A stretch of DNA of 64,000 nt from an uncultured Apibacter sp. (GTDB taxonomy: Bacteria; Bacteroidota; Bacteroidia; Flavobacteriales; Weeksellaceae): positions 186,001-250,000 of the forward strand of contig CALYQD010000002.1 of assembly GCA_945280365.1 (NCBI GenBank). Direction: 5' to 3'. The position numbers and the translations under genes were made by a program. This document shows, in pieces, positions 29,259 through 37,441 of the stretch (positions are counted from its first letter, which is position 1; each line of letters begins with the position of its first letter). The notes under the pieces are model-generated. The model was not told the origin of the DNA. It did no database searches and saw only the letters and a list, made by a program, of their open reading frames with translations.

Positions 29259-29452
29259 GAAAATAAATAATAAAGACGAATTATTGAAATTAGCTAATAG
29301 AGTAAAAAAATAAGAATAGAAAAAGGTGCTAATCAGGAAATAGCCTATATTCATACAAGAATACTGGAAGAATAGATGTCTCCTATACAACTCTTGTTAA
29401 ATTAAGTAAGTATTTTAATATGACATTAGAAGAATTATTGAAAAATATCTAA
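29257..29452 (+). pseudogene. XRE-type helix-turn-helix regulator, frameshifted
   Basis: Starts MKINNKDELLKLANRVKK, hits stops near 29311, and continues in other frames as EKGANQEIAY and then TGRIDVSYTTLVKLSKYFN with LEELLKNI at the end. This is the pattern of a short flavobacterial DNA-binding HTH protein broken by at least two frameshifts. Confidence 0.7.
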
Positions 29453-29467
29453 TTAAGTTAAACTATA

Positions 29468-30322
29468 TTAGTCTACATCTATTGAAATAGTTTCTCTAAT
29501 AAGTGTAATAAAATCATTTTCATTACTGTTTTTCTTAATTGGTCTTATTCTTATAAGTTTTAGTCCAGCTACAGCAAGAATATTATCTTTCATTTTATCA
29601 TTTTTAATTTGTTTCTCTTTATCATGATAATGACTATCTAACTCTATAAATTTAATGGGCTTATAATTATTCTCTGTATCAATAACAACACAGTCAATAA
29701 GTGCTCCAAAGAAATATTTTTTTTCTTCTGAAGATAATTTATTACTAATCATATCAAAATTTATAATAGCATTTAAAGATACATTAGGAATTACGAAATA
29801 TGTTGGGTAAATTTCTCTGATAGCTTTGTAGAAACTATATTCTTGGTTAGATTTAAATAAACTTATTGAAGCATTAACACTACTAACATTTTTATTTTCT
29901 GTCACATATAATTTTGACTCTTGCGAGTGCTGTACAATTTTTGGCAGTTCTCTTTGGTACTGCTCTATAATCTTTTTACAAATAGGCTCATCTTTAAATA
30001 TAGTAGCATAATTATATGCCGTAGCTAAATCTTTCTCAACTTCTACAATTTTTACAATTAATTTTCTATAATTATTTTCATTTAGTTTAAATACGTATTT
30101 GGGGCTTTCATGAAGTACGTAAAAATTTGTAAGACAGTGTTTATATGCCGGGTCATTAGTCGTTAATAATTCATCTATAAAATACTTATCAATTAATGGT
30201 TTTAAAACAGGCTCATTTATAATAAAATTGTAATTATCATTATCCTTAAAAATTTCAATAATTTTAGTCCAATCCTTTTTATTCACAAGCTGAAAAATTG
30301 ATTCTGAATCTATTCTTTTCAT
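29468..30322 (-). CDS. DUF2726 domain protein (predicted nuclease-like fold)
   Basis: 284 residues. The C-terminal part carries the DUF2726 pattern: NQEYSFYKAIREIYP, then FGALIDCVVIDTENNYKPIKFIELDSHYHD and a KNDKMKDNILAVAGLKLIRI end. DUF2726 is thought to be related to restriction-endonuclease-like folds (D...E-x-D...K). The N-terminal 130 residues are not recognised. It stands alone in a decayed accessory region; role unknown. Confidence 0.75.
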   Translation of the reverse strand: MKRIDSESIFQLVNKKDWTKIIEIFKDNDNYNFIINEPVLKPLIDKYFIDELLTTNDPAYKHCLTNFYVLHESPKYVFKLNENNYRKLIVKIVEVEKDLATAYNYATIFKDEPICKKIIEQYQRELPKIVQHSQESKLYVTENKNVSSVNASISLFKSNQEYSFYKAIREIYPTYFVIPNVSLNAIINFDMISNKLSSEEKKYFFGALIDCVVIDTENNYKPIKFIELDSHYHDKEKQIKNDKMKDNILAVAGLKLIRIRPIKKNSNENDFITLIRETISIDVD

Positions 30323-30414
30323 AAATGATCAAATTTATTTATATAATTCATCTTTACAACAATTCCCGACTATTCCCCTAACTTATTTTCAATATACGCA
30401 ATAATTCTTTTTCT

Positions 30415-30789
30415 TTATTTATCCCACAAAATATTTCCTCTTTCATCTAAAACATCTCCACATAAATCACATCTATAAGCATATTTTCCATCACATAAAG
30501 TATATTTGAGAGAACTATCAACACTTCTGATATGTTCATCATCATCTTTTAATACAATTATTCTATTTAGAGGAACTTCATTTTTAGCATCTTCCGCAAT
30601 TAAAACTGTAACAATAAAATATGGTACAATTAAACTTTCATTATATTCCCTTCTATACTCTAAGACTATATCATCAAAATTATTTGTATTTAGCAATATC
30701 GTATCATTTTCTGTGACTCCATTATCAAGAATATAATTTCGTAAAGATTGAATTGTTATTTTTCCAATATATATAAACTTAGATTTCAT
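30415..30789 (-). CDS. Hypothetical protein, 124 residues
   Basis: Not recognised. An intact ATG frame, soluble and mixed alpha/beta in composition, with a C-terminal CDLCGDVLDERGN stretch that might be half of a zinc knuckle. Flanked by a DUF2726 gene and an HNH remnant; could be an orphan immunity or phage-type protein, but nothing proves it. Confidence 0.5.
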   Translation of the reverse strand: MKSKFIYIGKITIQSLRNYILDNGVTENDTILLNTNNFDDIVLEYRREYNESLIVPYFIVTVLIAEDAKNEVPLNRIIVLKDDDEHIRSVDSSLKYTLCDGKYAYRCDLCGDVLDERGNILWDK

Positions 30790-30899
30790 TTTTTATTTTC
30801 TTATAATTTTAAAGAGATAAAATTAGATAATATATGAATATGTTCAATTTAAATTTATTAAGAAGTAATTAACCATTTATTGTTAATTATTTTCTAAAT

Positions 30900-31590
30900 T
30901 TATTGCTTAAAAATATTATTATCCCAATCTCCTTTTACCCTAAAGTCTAAAGGAAATGGGGAATATGTAGGATATTTATTTAATTTAGAGTTATTTATTT
31001 GATTTTTCATAATAATATTTCATATTTGTTACATTAGATAATTCTAAAATTGGGTTAGAATTATCAATGTTTAAAACAAAACCAAAAGGAGGGTAAGAAG
31101 ATTCACAAATTACTCCATGTTTATTTGTAACTGAAAAACATCCATTTCTAACTTGTCCTTCGTTCATTAAATACATATAAATTTTATATCTCTCAGTGAG
31201 ATTTTATGAATTTTCATCTAATACAAAATCTATTAGCCCTTCATAAGCATCTGTAAAATAAGTCTCATTACTACATATAAATATTAATATTATTTGTTTG
31301 ATATAATTTAATAAATTAATATATTTTATAGTAAATTCATAAAATTTGGTTCCTTTAAGGCTTTGATTGATAACGCTCAAACATATATTTGCAAGGTTTG
31401 TATAATCATTAACATATTTTAAACCTAAAAAATTATTACAGTCTTCACATAAATAATCTTTAGCATTTACAGCAAAATCCTTAAATGGAATTTATCTATA
31501 TCTTGTATTTTTGTTAAATCCAGATCTTGGAGGAATATGTTCAAAACTTAATTTTTTTTTCTTTTTTACATATTCTACATATTCCTAACA
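30900..31590 (-). pseudogene. HNH-nuclease-like protein, frameshifted
   Basis: Reading the minus strand across frames gives CRICKKEKKIKF, then FEHIPPRSGFNKNTRY, then KDYLCEDCNNFLGLKYVNDY, FTDAYEGLIDFVLDENS, then CFSVTNKHGVICESSYPPFG and finally YPTYSPFPLDFRVKGDWDNN. CxxC...EHIPPR...CxxCNN is an HNH-type zinc nuclease layout. A frameshift after KF, a stop after TRYR, a stop after DENS and one after EKSNK break it. The 31590-31803 gap holds nothing visible. Confidence 0.6.
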
Positions 31591-31803
31591 TACCTTTTTC
31601 ATCTTACAAAGATAAAAGTATGAATTATTATAGAGCATTCAAAAATGTTGATAATATAAATTTTCATCCTGATATATTTTTAATCTTATCTAATAACTCT
31701 AACTTTAGGTAAAGAATACCGAGGAAATCTTTAATATAAACAGTAATCTGATAAATATAGAGAATTTATAACTGTTAGATTAAATCTTTGCTATTATAAA
31801 TAA

Positions 31804-32220
31804 TTAACCTATTATTTTATTGAGTATTTTACAGATTAAATGAGTTGATTCAACTTTTTTAGTTTCTATAGGCTGTTCTTTTGTTCCTCTTTTATGTAGT
31901 ATATATTCATAAAATTGACACCATCTGACAGTTTCTTTATAATGATTTAAATTTTCATCGTATTTGTCTTTTCTCAAGTTTCTAATAAGTAGAAAAAACG
32001 AAAATGCAATTAATAAAATGAATGTATTAATAATTAAATAATCTTGTTTTCTTAAATCTTTAGTTATAGCAAATGTAGTAGTTAATACCATCCCAATTAC
32101 AGCCAATAATTCAGTATAGTTTAGCACAGGTTTATCTGATAATTTATATTTTAATAATTTCAAATGAATTTTAATTATGTCAATAGGAATATTAGCAAAT
32201 TCTTTTTCAATTTTTTCCAA
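31804..32220 (-). CDS. Two-helix membrane protein, possible orphan immunity protein
   Basis: 138 residues from a TTG start at 32220; an upstream in-frame stop allows no earlier ATG. Two hydrophobic helices (LLAVIGMVLTTTFAI, YLIINTFILLIAFSFFLLI) separate a basic N-terminal region from a soluble tail. Not recognised. It overlaps the end of an upstream gene fragment by 14 bases, suggesting translational coupling in a former operon. Its place at the end of the effector array fits an orphan immunity protein, which is inference. Confidence 0.5.
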   Translation of the reverse strand: MEKIEKEFANIPIDIIKIHLKLLKYKLSDKPVLNYTELLAVIGMVLTTTFAITKDLRKQDYLIINTFILLIAFSFFLLIRNLRKDKYDENLNHYKETVRWCQFYEYILHKRGTKEQPIETKKVESTHLICKILNKIIG

Positions 32221-32345
32221 ACCAAAATTCCCTTAGGTAATCATCATCCCAATCAATACCCTGAATAAATGATAGTGTAGTTATTTTAGGATTGTAATTT
32301 TTAACTTTATTTTTAATAAAATTTATATCTTTAATATTTTGATGT
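32207..32345 (-). pseudogene. 3' fragment of a lost gene at the end of the effector array
   Basis: About 45 codons in frame (DINFIKNKVKNYNPK, ITTLSFIQGIDWDDDYLREF, WFGKN-stop) without a start. It adjoins the left end of the DUF4280 repeat, so recombination probably cut the gene there. Family unknown. Confidence 0.45.
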
Positions 32346-32573
32346 TCTTAATATAAATAAGAATACAATAATTATGATTTCTAAAGTGATAGGTATACCA
32401 ATAAAAAGAAATCATTTAAAAAAACAGTAATCTAGTTACAAATGTTACTAAAATAAATATGGATAAAATTATTCTATTATCTTTTTCCTTTTTTTAATTC
32501 GATTTTCTTCTAAAATTACTTTAGATATAGTATTTTCTTCTTGTAATTGATAATTATCTTTTTTCTCTTCCAT
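32331..32573 (-). pseudogene. Small membrane ORF after DUF4280, copy 3, frameshifted
   Basis: ATG (32573-32571) overlaps the DUF4280 stop by one base. The frame MEEKKDNYQLQEENTISKVI ends after 34 codons at 32469. One extra base in the A-run (aaaaaaaggaaaaag) would open a frame with a hydrophobic segment (IILSIFILVTFVTRLLFF). This copy also has a stop inside that segment. It is the most diverged of three copies. Confidence 0.55.
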
Positions 32574-32923
32574 TATCCAATACTCTCAAAACTACTATTA
32601 CCATCAACCAAAGGTGTTATTTTTCCACCTGTAGAACACATACAATAAGAATCTGTAGTTAGTTCTCTCTTTCCTTCAATAGTAAAAGGTGAGGTTTGTT
32701 CCCATTTAATCAAAGAAGGTGTACAAGGTAAATATCCTCCTGATGTCGGTTTGAGCTTACATTTTCCAAAAGGTATTATATTAGTATTTGCTTGTTTTTC
32801 TTGTTCTGTAGCAGATAGTTTTTCTCCGATTCTGGAAAAGTTCTGACTGGTTACTTGTATGGGAGTTTGCAAAGTTCCTTTATCACATTGTAGTTTGCTC
32901 CCTTCTATTACTGGATGGCTCAT
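32352..32923 (-). repeat. DUF4280 repeat, copy 3 (572 bp)
   Basis: Nearly identical to 34599-35169 and 36862-37432. Spans the small frameshifted ORF and the whole DUF4280 gene; this copy differs by one inserted base and one substitution in the tail. Confidence 0.95.
32573..32923 (-). CDS. DUF4280 PAAR-like protein, copy 3
   Basis: 116 residues, identical to the copy at 34819-35169. Opens MSHPVIEGSKLQCDKGTLQ and has the family cysteines (CDKG, GKCKLKPTSGGYLPCTPSLI, YCMCSTGGKITPL). DUF4280 proteins replace the PAAR tip that caps the VgrG spike of Bacteroidetes type VI systems. It follows the immunity candidate of module 3 by 21 bases. Confidence 0.88.
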   Translation of the reverse strand: MSHPVIEGSKLQCDKGTLQTPIQVTSQNFSRIGEKLSATEQEKQANTNIIPFGKCKLKPTSGGYLPCTPSLIKWEQTSPFTIEGKRELTTDSYCMCSTGGKITPLVDGNSSFESIG

Positions 32924-32944
32924 TAAGATTTATAATATAGAAAT

Positions 32945-33514
32945 TTATCTGAGTTCTTCTATTAATTTGAATTTTCCTGTCTGATGATTAATTTTATATT
33001 TCTTCCAATTTTCTGCTGTAATTATTGTTTCATCATAGATAAAATCTGACGTCCACAAATAATTATTATTCAAATAATATAATCTTTCTGTAGCTACAAA
33101 ATTGTTTGGATTATTGTTAGATTCATAACACACTAAAGAATCTACTTTTTTATTATTTTTATAAGAAACAAATATTATTTTTATAGAATATTTATCTTGA
33201 TTTGTTTTTCTCTTATTCAATTTTAACTCTATACCATTCTCCATTTGTGAAATAGTTATTTCTCCCTCTTTTAGGTTATTAAATTGATTATAATAATTTT
33301 TTGTTATTTTATCAATCACACATGAATCAGAATTAACACCACATGTCTTGTTTATTGATAATATAAACTCTTTATTTGATAACAATTTTTCGCCATTTAA
33401 ACTATCATTTGTAAAATTACCCTTGTCATTTGATTGATTACTTCCTACTTTATTATTACAACAAGAGAATGTTGTGAAAACTATGATAAATGATATATAA
33501 ATTAAATTTTTCAT
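32945..33514 (-). CDS. Predicted lipoprotein, immunity candidate of module 3
   Basis: 189 residues with signal and lipobox (IIVFTTFSCCNN, Cys18/19). The mature part is hydrophilic and not recognised. It starts 5 bases after the stop of the LAS-type effector at 33520. A periplasm-facing lipoprotein next to a cell-wall-degrading effector is the usual place of its immunity protein; the role is inference from position and export signal. Confidence 0.65.
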   Translation of the reverse strand: MKNLIYISFIIVFTTFSCCNNKVGSNQSNDKGNFTNDSLNGEKLLSNKEFILSINKTCGVNSDSCVIDKITKNYYNQFNNLKEGEITISQMENGIELKLNKRKTNQDKYSIKIIFVSYKNNKKVDSLVCYESNNNPNNFVATERLYYLNNNYLWTSDFIYDETIITAENWKKYKINHQTGKFKLIEELR

Positions 33515-33519
33515 TTATT

Positions 33520-34473
33520 TTATTTTTTTACTTCCTTTATAGAGGATTCATTAAACCCTGAATGTAAATGACTGTTATGAAGTGTCCCTCTTTGTTCTGG
33601 TGTAGCATTATTAAATCTTTTTTTATCTTTCCCTGTTATTTGTTTATTAAAATTAAATTTATGCATAGCATCAATAAATTTTTGTTCATTTATATTATCT
33701 AAATAAAGGGTGTCTATACTTTTCCCATTAACATGCTCTTGGCTTGGGAAACAAGAAGCAGATACAAAACAACTACCTGTTGTAGTTAATTTTAAATTAT
33801 TTTCTGCTAATGCTCCTATAAATCCAGCCAATGAACCTGGGCTTGTATATCTTCTCTGCGTATTTGAAAAATCATATTTTACATTTATACTATTAGAATA
33901 ATTTAATTCATCAGGCATTTTAACAAGTTCAATTTCACTCGAATTAGCTGTATATAATACCCAGAATGTTTTTCCATTATTTGAACCATATTCAGCAATA
34001 TCACCATTCTCATATAAAACCCTTTTTCTTGTTTGACCCTCCACTACATTTTTATCAGAAATAATCTTTTTATGCGTAGGTTTAGCTTCATATTTTTTTC
34101 CAATATTTTTTTCTTTAGTCTTATGCCAATCCACGGTACAAATTTCATGTTCCTTACCTTCTTTATCATGGTAAATGTATTGATATTTATTCTCAAACCC
34201 TTCTGTAATTTGCTTAGGAATATGTTTTTCTATCTTCCCTTCTGTTTCAGAGTTCCAGTAAATATGGTAGGTAACACATTTTATTTTATCTTTTATATTA
34301 TGCTCTTTTTTTATCTTTCCACCCTTAATGATTATCTTCTGTTTAGGATATTTTCTGTTCATCATATCCTGTTTTTCTCTTTGCCTGTCTTCTGCTTCTT
34401 TTAACCCTCCATCTTTCTTAGGAGGACAATCTATTTTCAATCTTATACATTTTTCGTTTTCCGGTTCTGGCAT
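33520..34473 (-). CDS. Putative type VI effector with LAS-type zinc peptidase motif, module 3
   Basis: 317 residues. Residues 1-114 (starting MPEPENEKCIRLKIDCPP) are identical to the effector at 38326. The C-terminal part has H247-x6-D254 (SQEHVNGKSIDTLYL) and HxH at 302-304 (HNSHLHSGF), the ligand set of LAS metallopeptidases (MepA, VanX-like), many of which cut peptidoglycan peptides. No signal peptide, so delivery must be by the spike. The linker (115-200) differs from its paralogue. The enzyme class is inferred from motifs only. Confidence 0.7.
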   Translation of the reverse strand: MPEPENEKCIRLKIDCPPKKDGGLKEAEDRQREKQDMMNRKYPKQKIIIKGGKIKKEHNIKDKIKCVTYHIYWNSETEGKIEKHIPKQITEGFENKYQYIYHDKEGKEHEICTVDWHKTKEKNIGKKYEAKPTHKKIISDKNVVEGQTRKRVLYENGDIAEYGSNNGKTFWVLYTANSSEIELVKMPDELNYSNSINVKYDFSNTQRRYTSPGSLAGFIGALAENNLKLTTTGSCFVSASCFPSQEHVNGKSIDTLYLDNINEQKFIDAMHKFNFNKQITGKDKKRFNNATPEQRGTLHNSHLHSGFNESSIKEVKK

Positions 34474-34598
34474 AACAAATCTGTCTTATAAAGTTAATCT
34501 TATTTTTGATAACGTTTTTTATTAAAAGTCAAAAAAACCTTTACTCTTTTTTTTATATTGGTGATACTCCCATTGTTTTTCTTCAAATTCATCCCATT
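34136..34598 (-). repeat. Effector head plus leader plus vgrG tail, copy 2 (463 bp)
   Basis: Essentially identical to 38954-39416: it covers the first 114 codons of the effector, the leader and the last 25 codons of vgrG. Offset 4818 bases throughout, no indels seen. Confidence 0.92.
34522..34598 (-). pseudogene. vgrG 3' relic preceding module 3
   Basis: Last 25 or so codons and stop of vgrG (ends SKGFFDF), identical to 39340-39416, with nothing of vgrG upstream. It is a recombination scar, joined to the end of the module 2 DUF4280 repeat. Confidence 0.88.
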
Positions 34599-34599
34599 T

Positions 34600-34819
34600 A
34601 TAAATAAGAATACAATAATTATGATTTCTAAAGTGATAGTATACCAATAAAAAGAAATCATTAAAAAAAACAGTAATCTAGTTACAAATGTTACTAAAAT
34701 AAATATGGATAAAATTATTCTATTATCTTTTTCCTTTTTTTAATTCGATTTTCTTCTAAAATTACTTTAGATATAGTATTTTCTTCTTGTAATTGATAAT
34801 TATCTTTTTTCTCTTCCAT
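34600..34819 (-). pseudogene. Small membrane ORF after DUF4280, copy 2, frameshifted
   Basis: ATG overlaps the DUF4280 stop (34819) by one base; 34 codons then stop. With one base added in the A-run the frame reads through IILSIFILVTFVTRLLFFLM and FYWYTITLEIIIIVFLFIN, two membrane helices. The frame runs into the vgrG relic. Confidence 0.55.
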
Positions 34820-35169
34820 TATCCAATACTCTCAAAACTACTATTACCATCAACCAAAGGTGTTATTTTTCCACCTGTAGAACACATACAATAAGAATCT
34901 GTAGTTAGTTCTCTCTTTCCTTCAATAGTAAAAGGTGAGGTTTGTTCCCATTTAATCAAAGAAGGTGTACAAGGTAAATATCCTCCTGATGTCGGTTTGA
35001 GCTTACATTTTCCAAAAGGTATTATATTAGTATTTGCTTGTTTTTCTTGTTCTGTAGCAGATAGTTTTTCTCCGATTCTGGAAAAGTTCTGACTGGTTAC
35101 TTGTATGGGAGTTTGCAAAGTTCCTTTATCACATTGTAGTTTGCTCCCTTCTATTACTGGATGGCTCAT
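34819..35169 (-). CDS. DUF4280 PAAR-like protein, copy 2
   Basis: 116 residues, same protein as copy 3. Lies 16 bases after the immunity candidate at 35186. Probably the spike tip for the amidase module. Confidence 0.88.
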   Translation of the reverse strand: MSHPVIEGSKLQCDKGTLQTPIQVTSQNFSRIGEKLSATEQEKQANTNIIPFGKCKLKPTSGGYLPCTPSLIKWEQTSPFTIEGKRELTTDSYCMCSTGGKITPLVDGNSSFESIG

Positions 35170-35185
35170 AAAACTTTAATTAATA

Positions 35186-35830
35186 TTAAACACTACAATC
35201 AATCGTATAATAATCTAAAATAGTTAAATACCATTTATTACTAATGAAGGTTAAGTAAAATATAAATATTTTCTTATATTCAGAATCAGGATTATCTTTA
35301 TAATTACCTGCATAAATAATTTTTAATGTATTAGGAGCTATTTTATTAACTGTAGTTAAATATTCATCCCATTTTTTATTTTTTTCGAATCCATAATTAT
35401 TTTCTTCCCATTTGTAATAATCAATAGCTTCTTTTAATACAAGAATATCATTTTCTTTAGGATTTACAAAAAGACCTGTTTTAGATGGAATTTCACAACC
35501 TTCTTCAAAAGTTGGATAAGATTCATACTTTATTTTGAAATTCTCTGATAACAAATTTTCCCGTAAATCAGTCATTGCTAATACTTTAATTTTCTTTTCA
35601 TTCTCATCAAATTGATTGACTGTTTTGATTCTTGGATTTGAGCCTAAGCTATATATAACAAAAACACCTATATCTTTATTAATAAGTTTATCAATACTTT
35701 TATAATCTTTTTTATTATAACAATTAATTACTTGATAAACTATTTTTTCAAACTCTTTTTGTTTTTCTATTTTTTGACTATATGATATATTAGTCAATAA
35801 TAAAAAGATTGATATCAGAAATACTCTCAT
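35186..35830 (-). CDS. Predicted exported protein, immunity candidate of the amidase module
   Basis: 214 residues from ATG 35830 (MRVFLISIFLLLTNISYSQ), a clean signal peptide; an upstream ATG at 35866 would put 12 residues ahead of it and overlap the amidase. The mature part is soluble and not recognised. It starts 2 bases after the amidase stop, so the pair is coupled. Position and periplasmic location suit an amidase inhibitor. Confidence 0.65.
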   Translation of the reverse strand: MRVFLISIFLLLTNISYSQKIEKQKEFEKIVYQVINCYNKKDYKSIDKLINKDIGVFVIYSLGSNPRIKTVNQFDENEKKIKVLAMTDLRENLLSENFKIKYESYPTFEEGCEIPSKTGLFVNPKENDILVLKEAIDYYKWEENNYGFEKNKKWDEYLTTVNKIAPNTLKIIYAGNYKDNPDSEYKKIFIFYLTFISNKWYLTILDYYTIDCSV

Positions 35831-35832
35831 TT

Positions 35833-36399
35833 TTAAAATTGTTTTTCTCCTGTTAAATAAGACCATATGGCTTCTTTTACTGCTGTTCCTTCTCCTGCTG
35901 TTTTACTTTGAATTTCTTCGTGTACATATATATCATTCAAAGTTAGATTATATTTTTCCATTAAAAGTTTTACTAAACAAGCTGTTGATTTTGTTTGAGC
36001 TTTTGTGAGCTGATCCCAATAAACTATACCATGGTCAGGATCTTTAAAACCTCTGGTTAAGGGTTGTCTGTCATTTTCTGAAGCTAAATTGTTTTTTTCA
36101 GAAGAAATATGATAATAATTACCATCATTCCCTTTTGTATAACCCATTCCACAGACCTCAATACCTATAGTGTTTTCAGTTAGTAATTCTCCTTTTTTAG
36201 CTATCCTTGCTGTTTCATTTGTTATATGGGAAGTAGCTACATCCAAACTAAAAGGTTGATATATTTCTCCATCAATATTATTTCTATCTCTAAAAGGTTT
36301 TTCTATATAAAAATGCGTTCCTTTTGAATGTCCTATTGCACCAGAAATATCCCAACCAGCAGTTCTATGCAGAATAATAGCTTTTATTTCTTTGGCCAT
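35833..36399 (-). CDS. N-acetylmuramoyl-L-alanine amidase (Amidase_2) effector, module 2
   Basis: 188 residues from ATG 36399 (MAKEIKAIILHRTAGWD). Zinc-site pattern of the amidase_2/PGRP fold: His11 in HRTAG, IGIEVCGMGY strand, and His160 in DIYVHEEIQSKTAGEG. It would cut the bond between muramic acid and the stem peptide. No signal peptide. It starts 7 bases after the head ORF stop. A longer frame reaches back to 36450 over the head gene. Confidence 0.8.
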   Translation of the reverse strand: MAKEIKAIILHRTAGWDISGAIGHSKGTHFYIEKPFRDRNNIDGEIYQPFSLDVATSHITNETARIAKKGELLTENTIGIEVCGMGYTKGNDGNYYHISSEKNNLASENDRQPLTRGFKDPDHGIVYWDQLTKAQTKSTACLVKLLMEKYNLTLNDIYVHEEIQSKTAGEGTAVKEAIWSYLTGEKQF

Positions 36400-36406
36400 T
36401 TTCTTT

Positions 36407-36739
36407 TTAGAAGGTTGAATCCTTACTGCCAGTTTTTTCATAAACAACATTATTTCCTTTTAACCAATCTCCATTAAAATAATGATTCCCACAAAAGCAT
36501 CCTTCTTCTTCTTTTTTAATTGGAACAATTTTCACCTGCTTTTTACTTTTATCCTTGCCATAGGCTGTAATTTTTAATTCCCTTCTAAATACTTGGTTCA
36601 GTTGATTGACACCATCCTCAAACCTCTGAAAAGTATCTTTTTTCTGTTGAACAGATAAAGGAGTTATTTTTTTTATTACTACTTTCTTCTTTTCTTTCCC
36701 TTTTTTATTAGGGGCTTCTTTCCCCTCTGGTTCTGGCAT
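36407..36739 (-). CDS. Separate MPEPE-type head protein for the amidase
   Basis: 110 residues, MPEPEGKEAPNKKGKEKKKV at the start, then an unrecognised region with GCFCGNHYFNGDWLKG. It shares only the opening MPEPE with the two LAS effectors, and occupies the same position relative to the vgrG relic. It may be a loading domain made as its own polypeptide, or a head split from the amidase by a frameshift. Confidence 0.55.
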   Translation of the reverse strand: MPEPEGKEAPNKKGKEKKKVVIKKITPLSVQQKKDTFQRFEDGVNQLNQVFRRELKITAYGKDKSKKQVKIVPIKKEEEGCFCGNHYFNGDWLKGNNVVYEKTGSKDSTF

Positions 36740-36786
36740 AGCTTGTATTTTATCTAAGTTACTATTATTTTAAAATTTTAATTAAA

Positions 36787-36861
36787 AAAAGTCAAAAAAA
36801 CCTTTACTCTTTTTTTTATATTGGTGATACTCCCATTGTTTTTCTTCAAATTCATCCCATT
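36787..36861 (-). pseudogene. vgrG 3' relic preceding module 2
   Basis: 75 bases identical to the end of vgrG (39342-39416) except that the stop codon is lost in an A-run. It joins the end of the module 1 DUF4280 repeat directly, as at 34598. Confidence 0.87.
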
Positions 36862-36862
36862 T

Positions 36863-37082
36863 ATAAATAAGAATACAATAATTATGATTTCTAAAGTGAT
36901 AGTATACCAATAAAAAGAAATCATTAAAAAAAACAGTAATCTAGTTACAAATGTTACTAAAATAAATATGGATAAAATTATTCTATTATCTTTTTCCTTT
37001 TTTTAATTCGATTTTCTTCTAAAATTACTTTAGATATAGTATTTTCTTCTTGTAATTGATAATTATCTTTTTTCTCTTCCAT
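36863..37082 (-). pseudogene. Small membrane ORF after DUF4280, copy 1, frameshifted
   Basis: Same structure as copy 2: ATG overlapping the DUF4280 stop at 37082, 34 codons, stop, with a two-helix frame recoverable by one base in an A-run. Confidence 0.55.
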
Positions 37083-37432
37083 TATCCAATACTCTCAAAA
37101 CTACTATTACCATCAACCAAAGGTGTTATTTTTCCACCTGTAGAACACATACAATAAGAATCTGTAGTTAGTTCTCTCTTTCCTTCAATAGTAAAAGGTG
37201 AGGTTTGTTCCCATTTAATCAAAGAAGGTGTACAAGGTAAATATCCTCCTGATGTCGGTTTGAGCTTACATTTTCCAAAAGGTATTATATTAGTATTTGC
37301 TTGTTTTTCTTGTTCTGTAGCAGATAGTTTTTCTCCGATTCTGGAAAAGTTCTGACTGGTTACTTGTATGGGAGTTTGCAAAGTTCCTTTATCACATTGT
37401 AGTTTGCTCCCTTCTATTACTGGTTGAGACAT
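37082..37432 (-). CDS. DUF4280 PAAR-like protein, copy 1
   Basis: 116 residues, one difference (Q3 for H3) from the other two copies although its first codons are spelled differently. Nine bases after the immunity candidate of module 1. Confidence 0.88.
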   Translation of the reverse strand: MSQPVIEGSKLQCDKGTLQTPIQVTSQNFSRIGEKLSATEQEKQANTNIIPFGKCKLKPTSGGYLPCTPSLIKWEQTSPFTIEGKRELTTDSYCMCSTGGKITPLVDGNSSFESIG

Positions 37433-37441
37433 AAAATATTG

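Larger units (their letters stand above)
34599..35169 (-). repeat. DUF4280 repeat, copy 2 (571 bp)
   Basis: Second of three nearly identical units; the small ORF and DUF4280 gene lie within it. Confidence 0.95.
36862..37432 (-). repeat. DUF4280 repeat, copy 1 (571 bp)
   Basis: Nearest to vgrG; identical to the others except the first codons of DUF4280 (MSQP instead of MSHP). Confidence 0.95.

Noticed and set aside
32352..37432. CRISPR or insertion-sequence origin for the threefold repeat
   Set aside because: The units are 571-572 bp with full genes inside, with no spacers, transposase or terminal inverted repeats.
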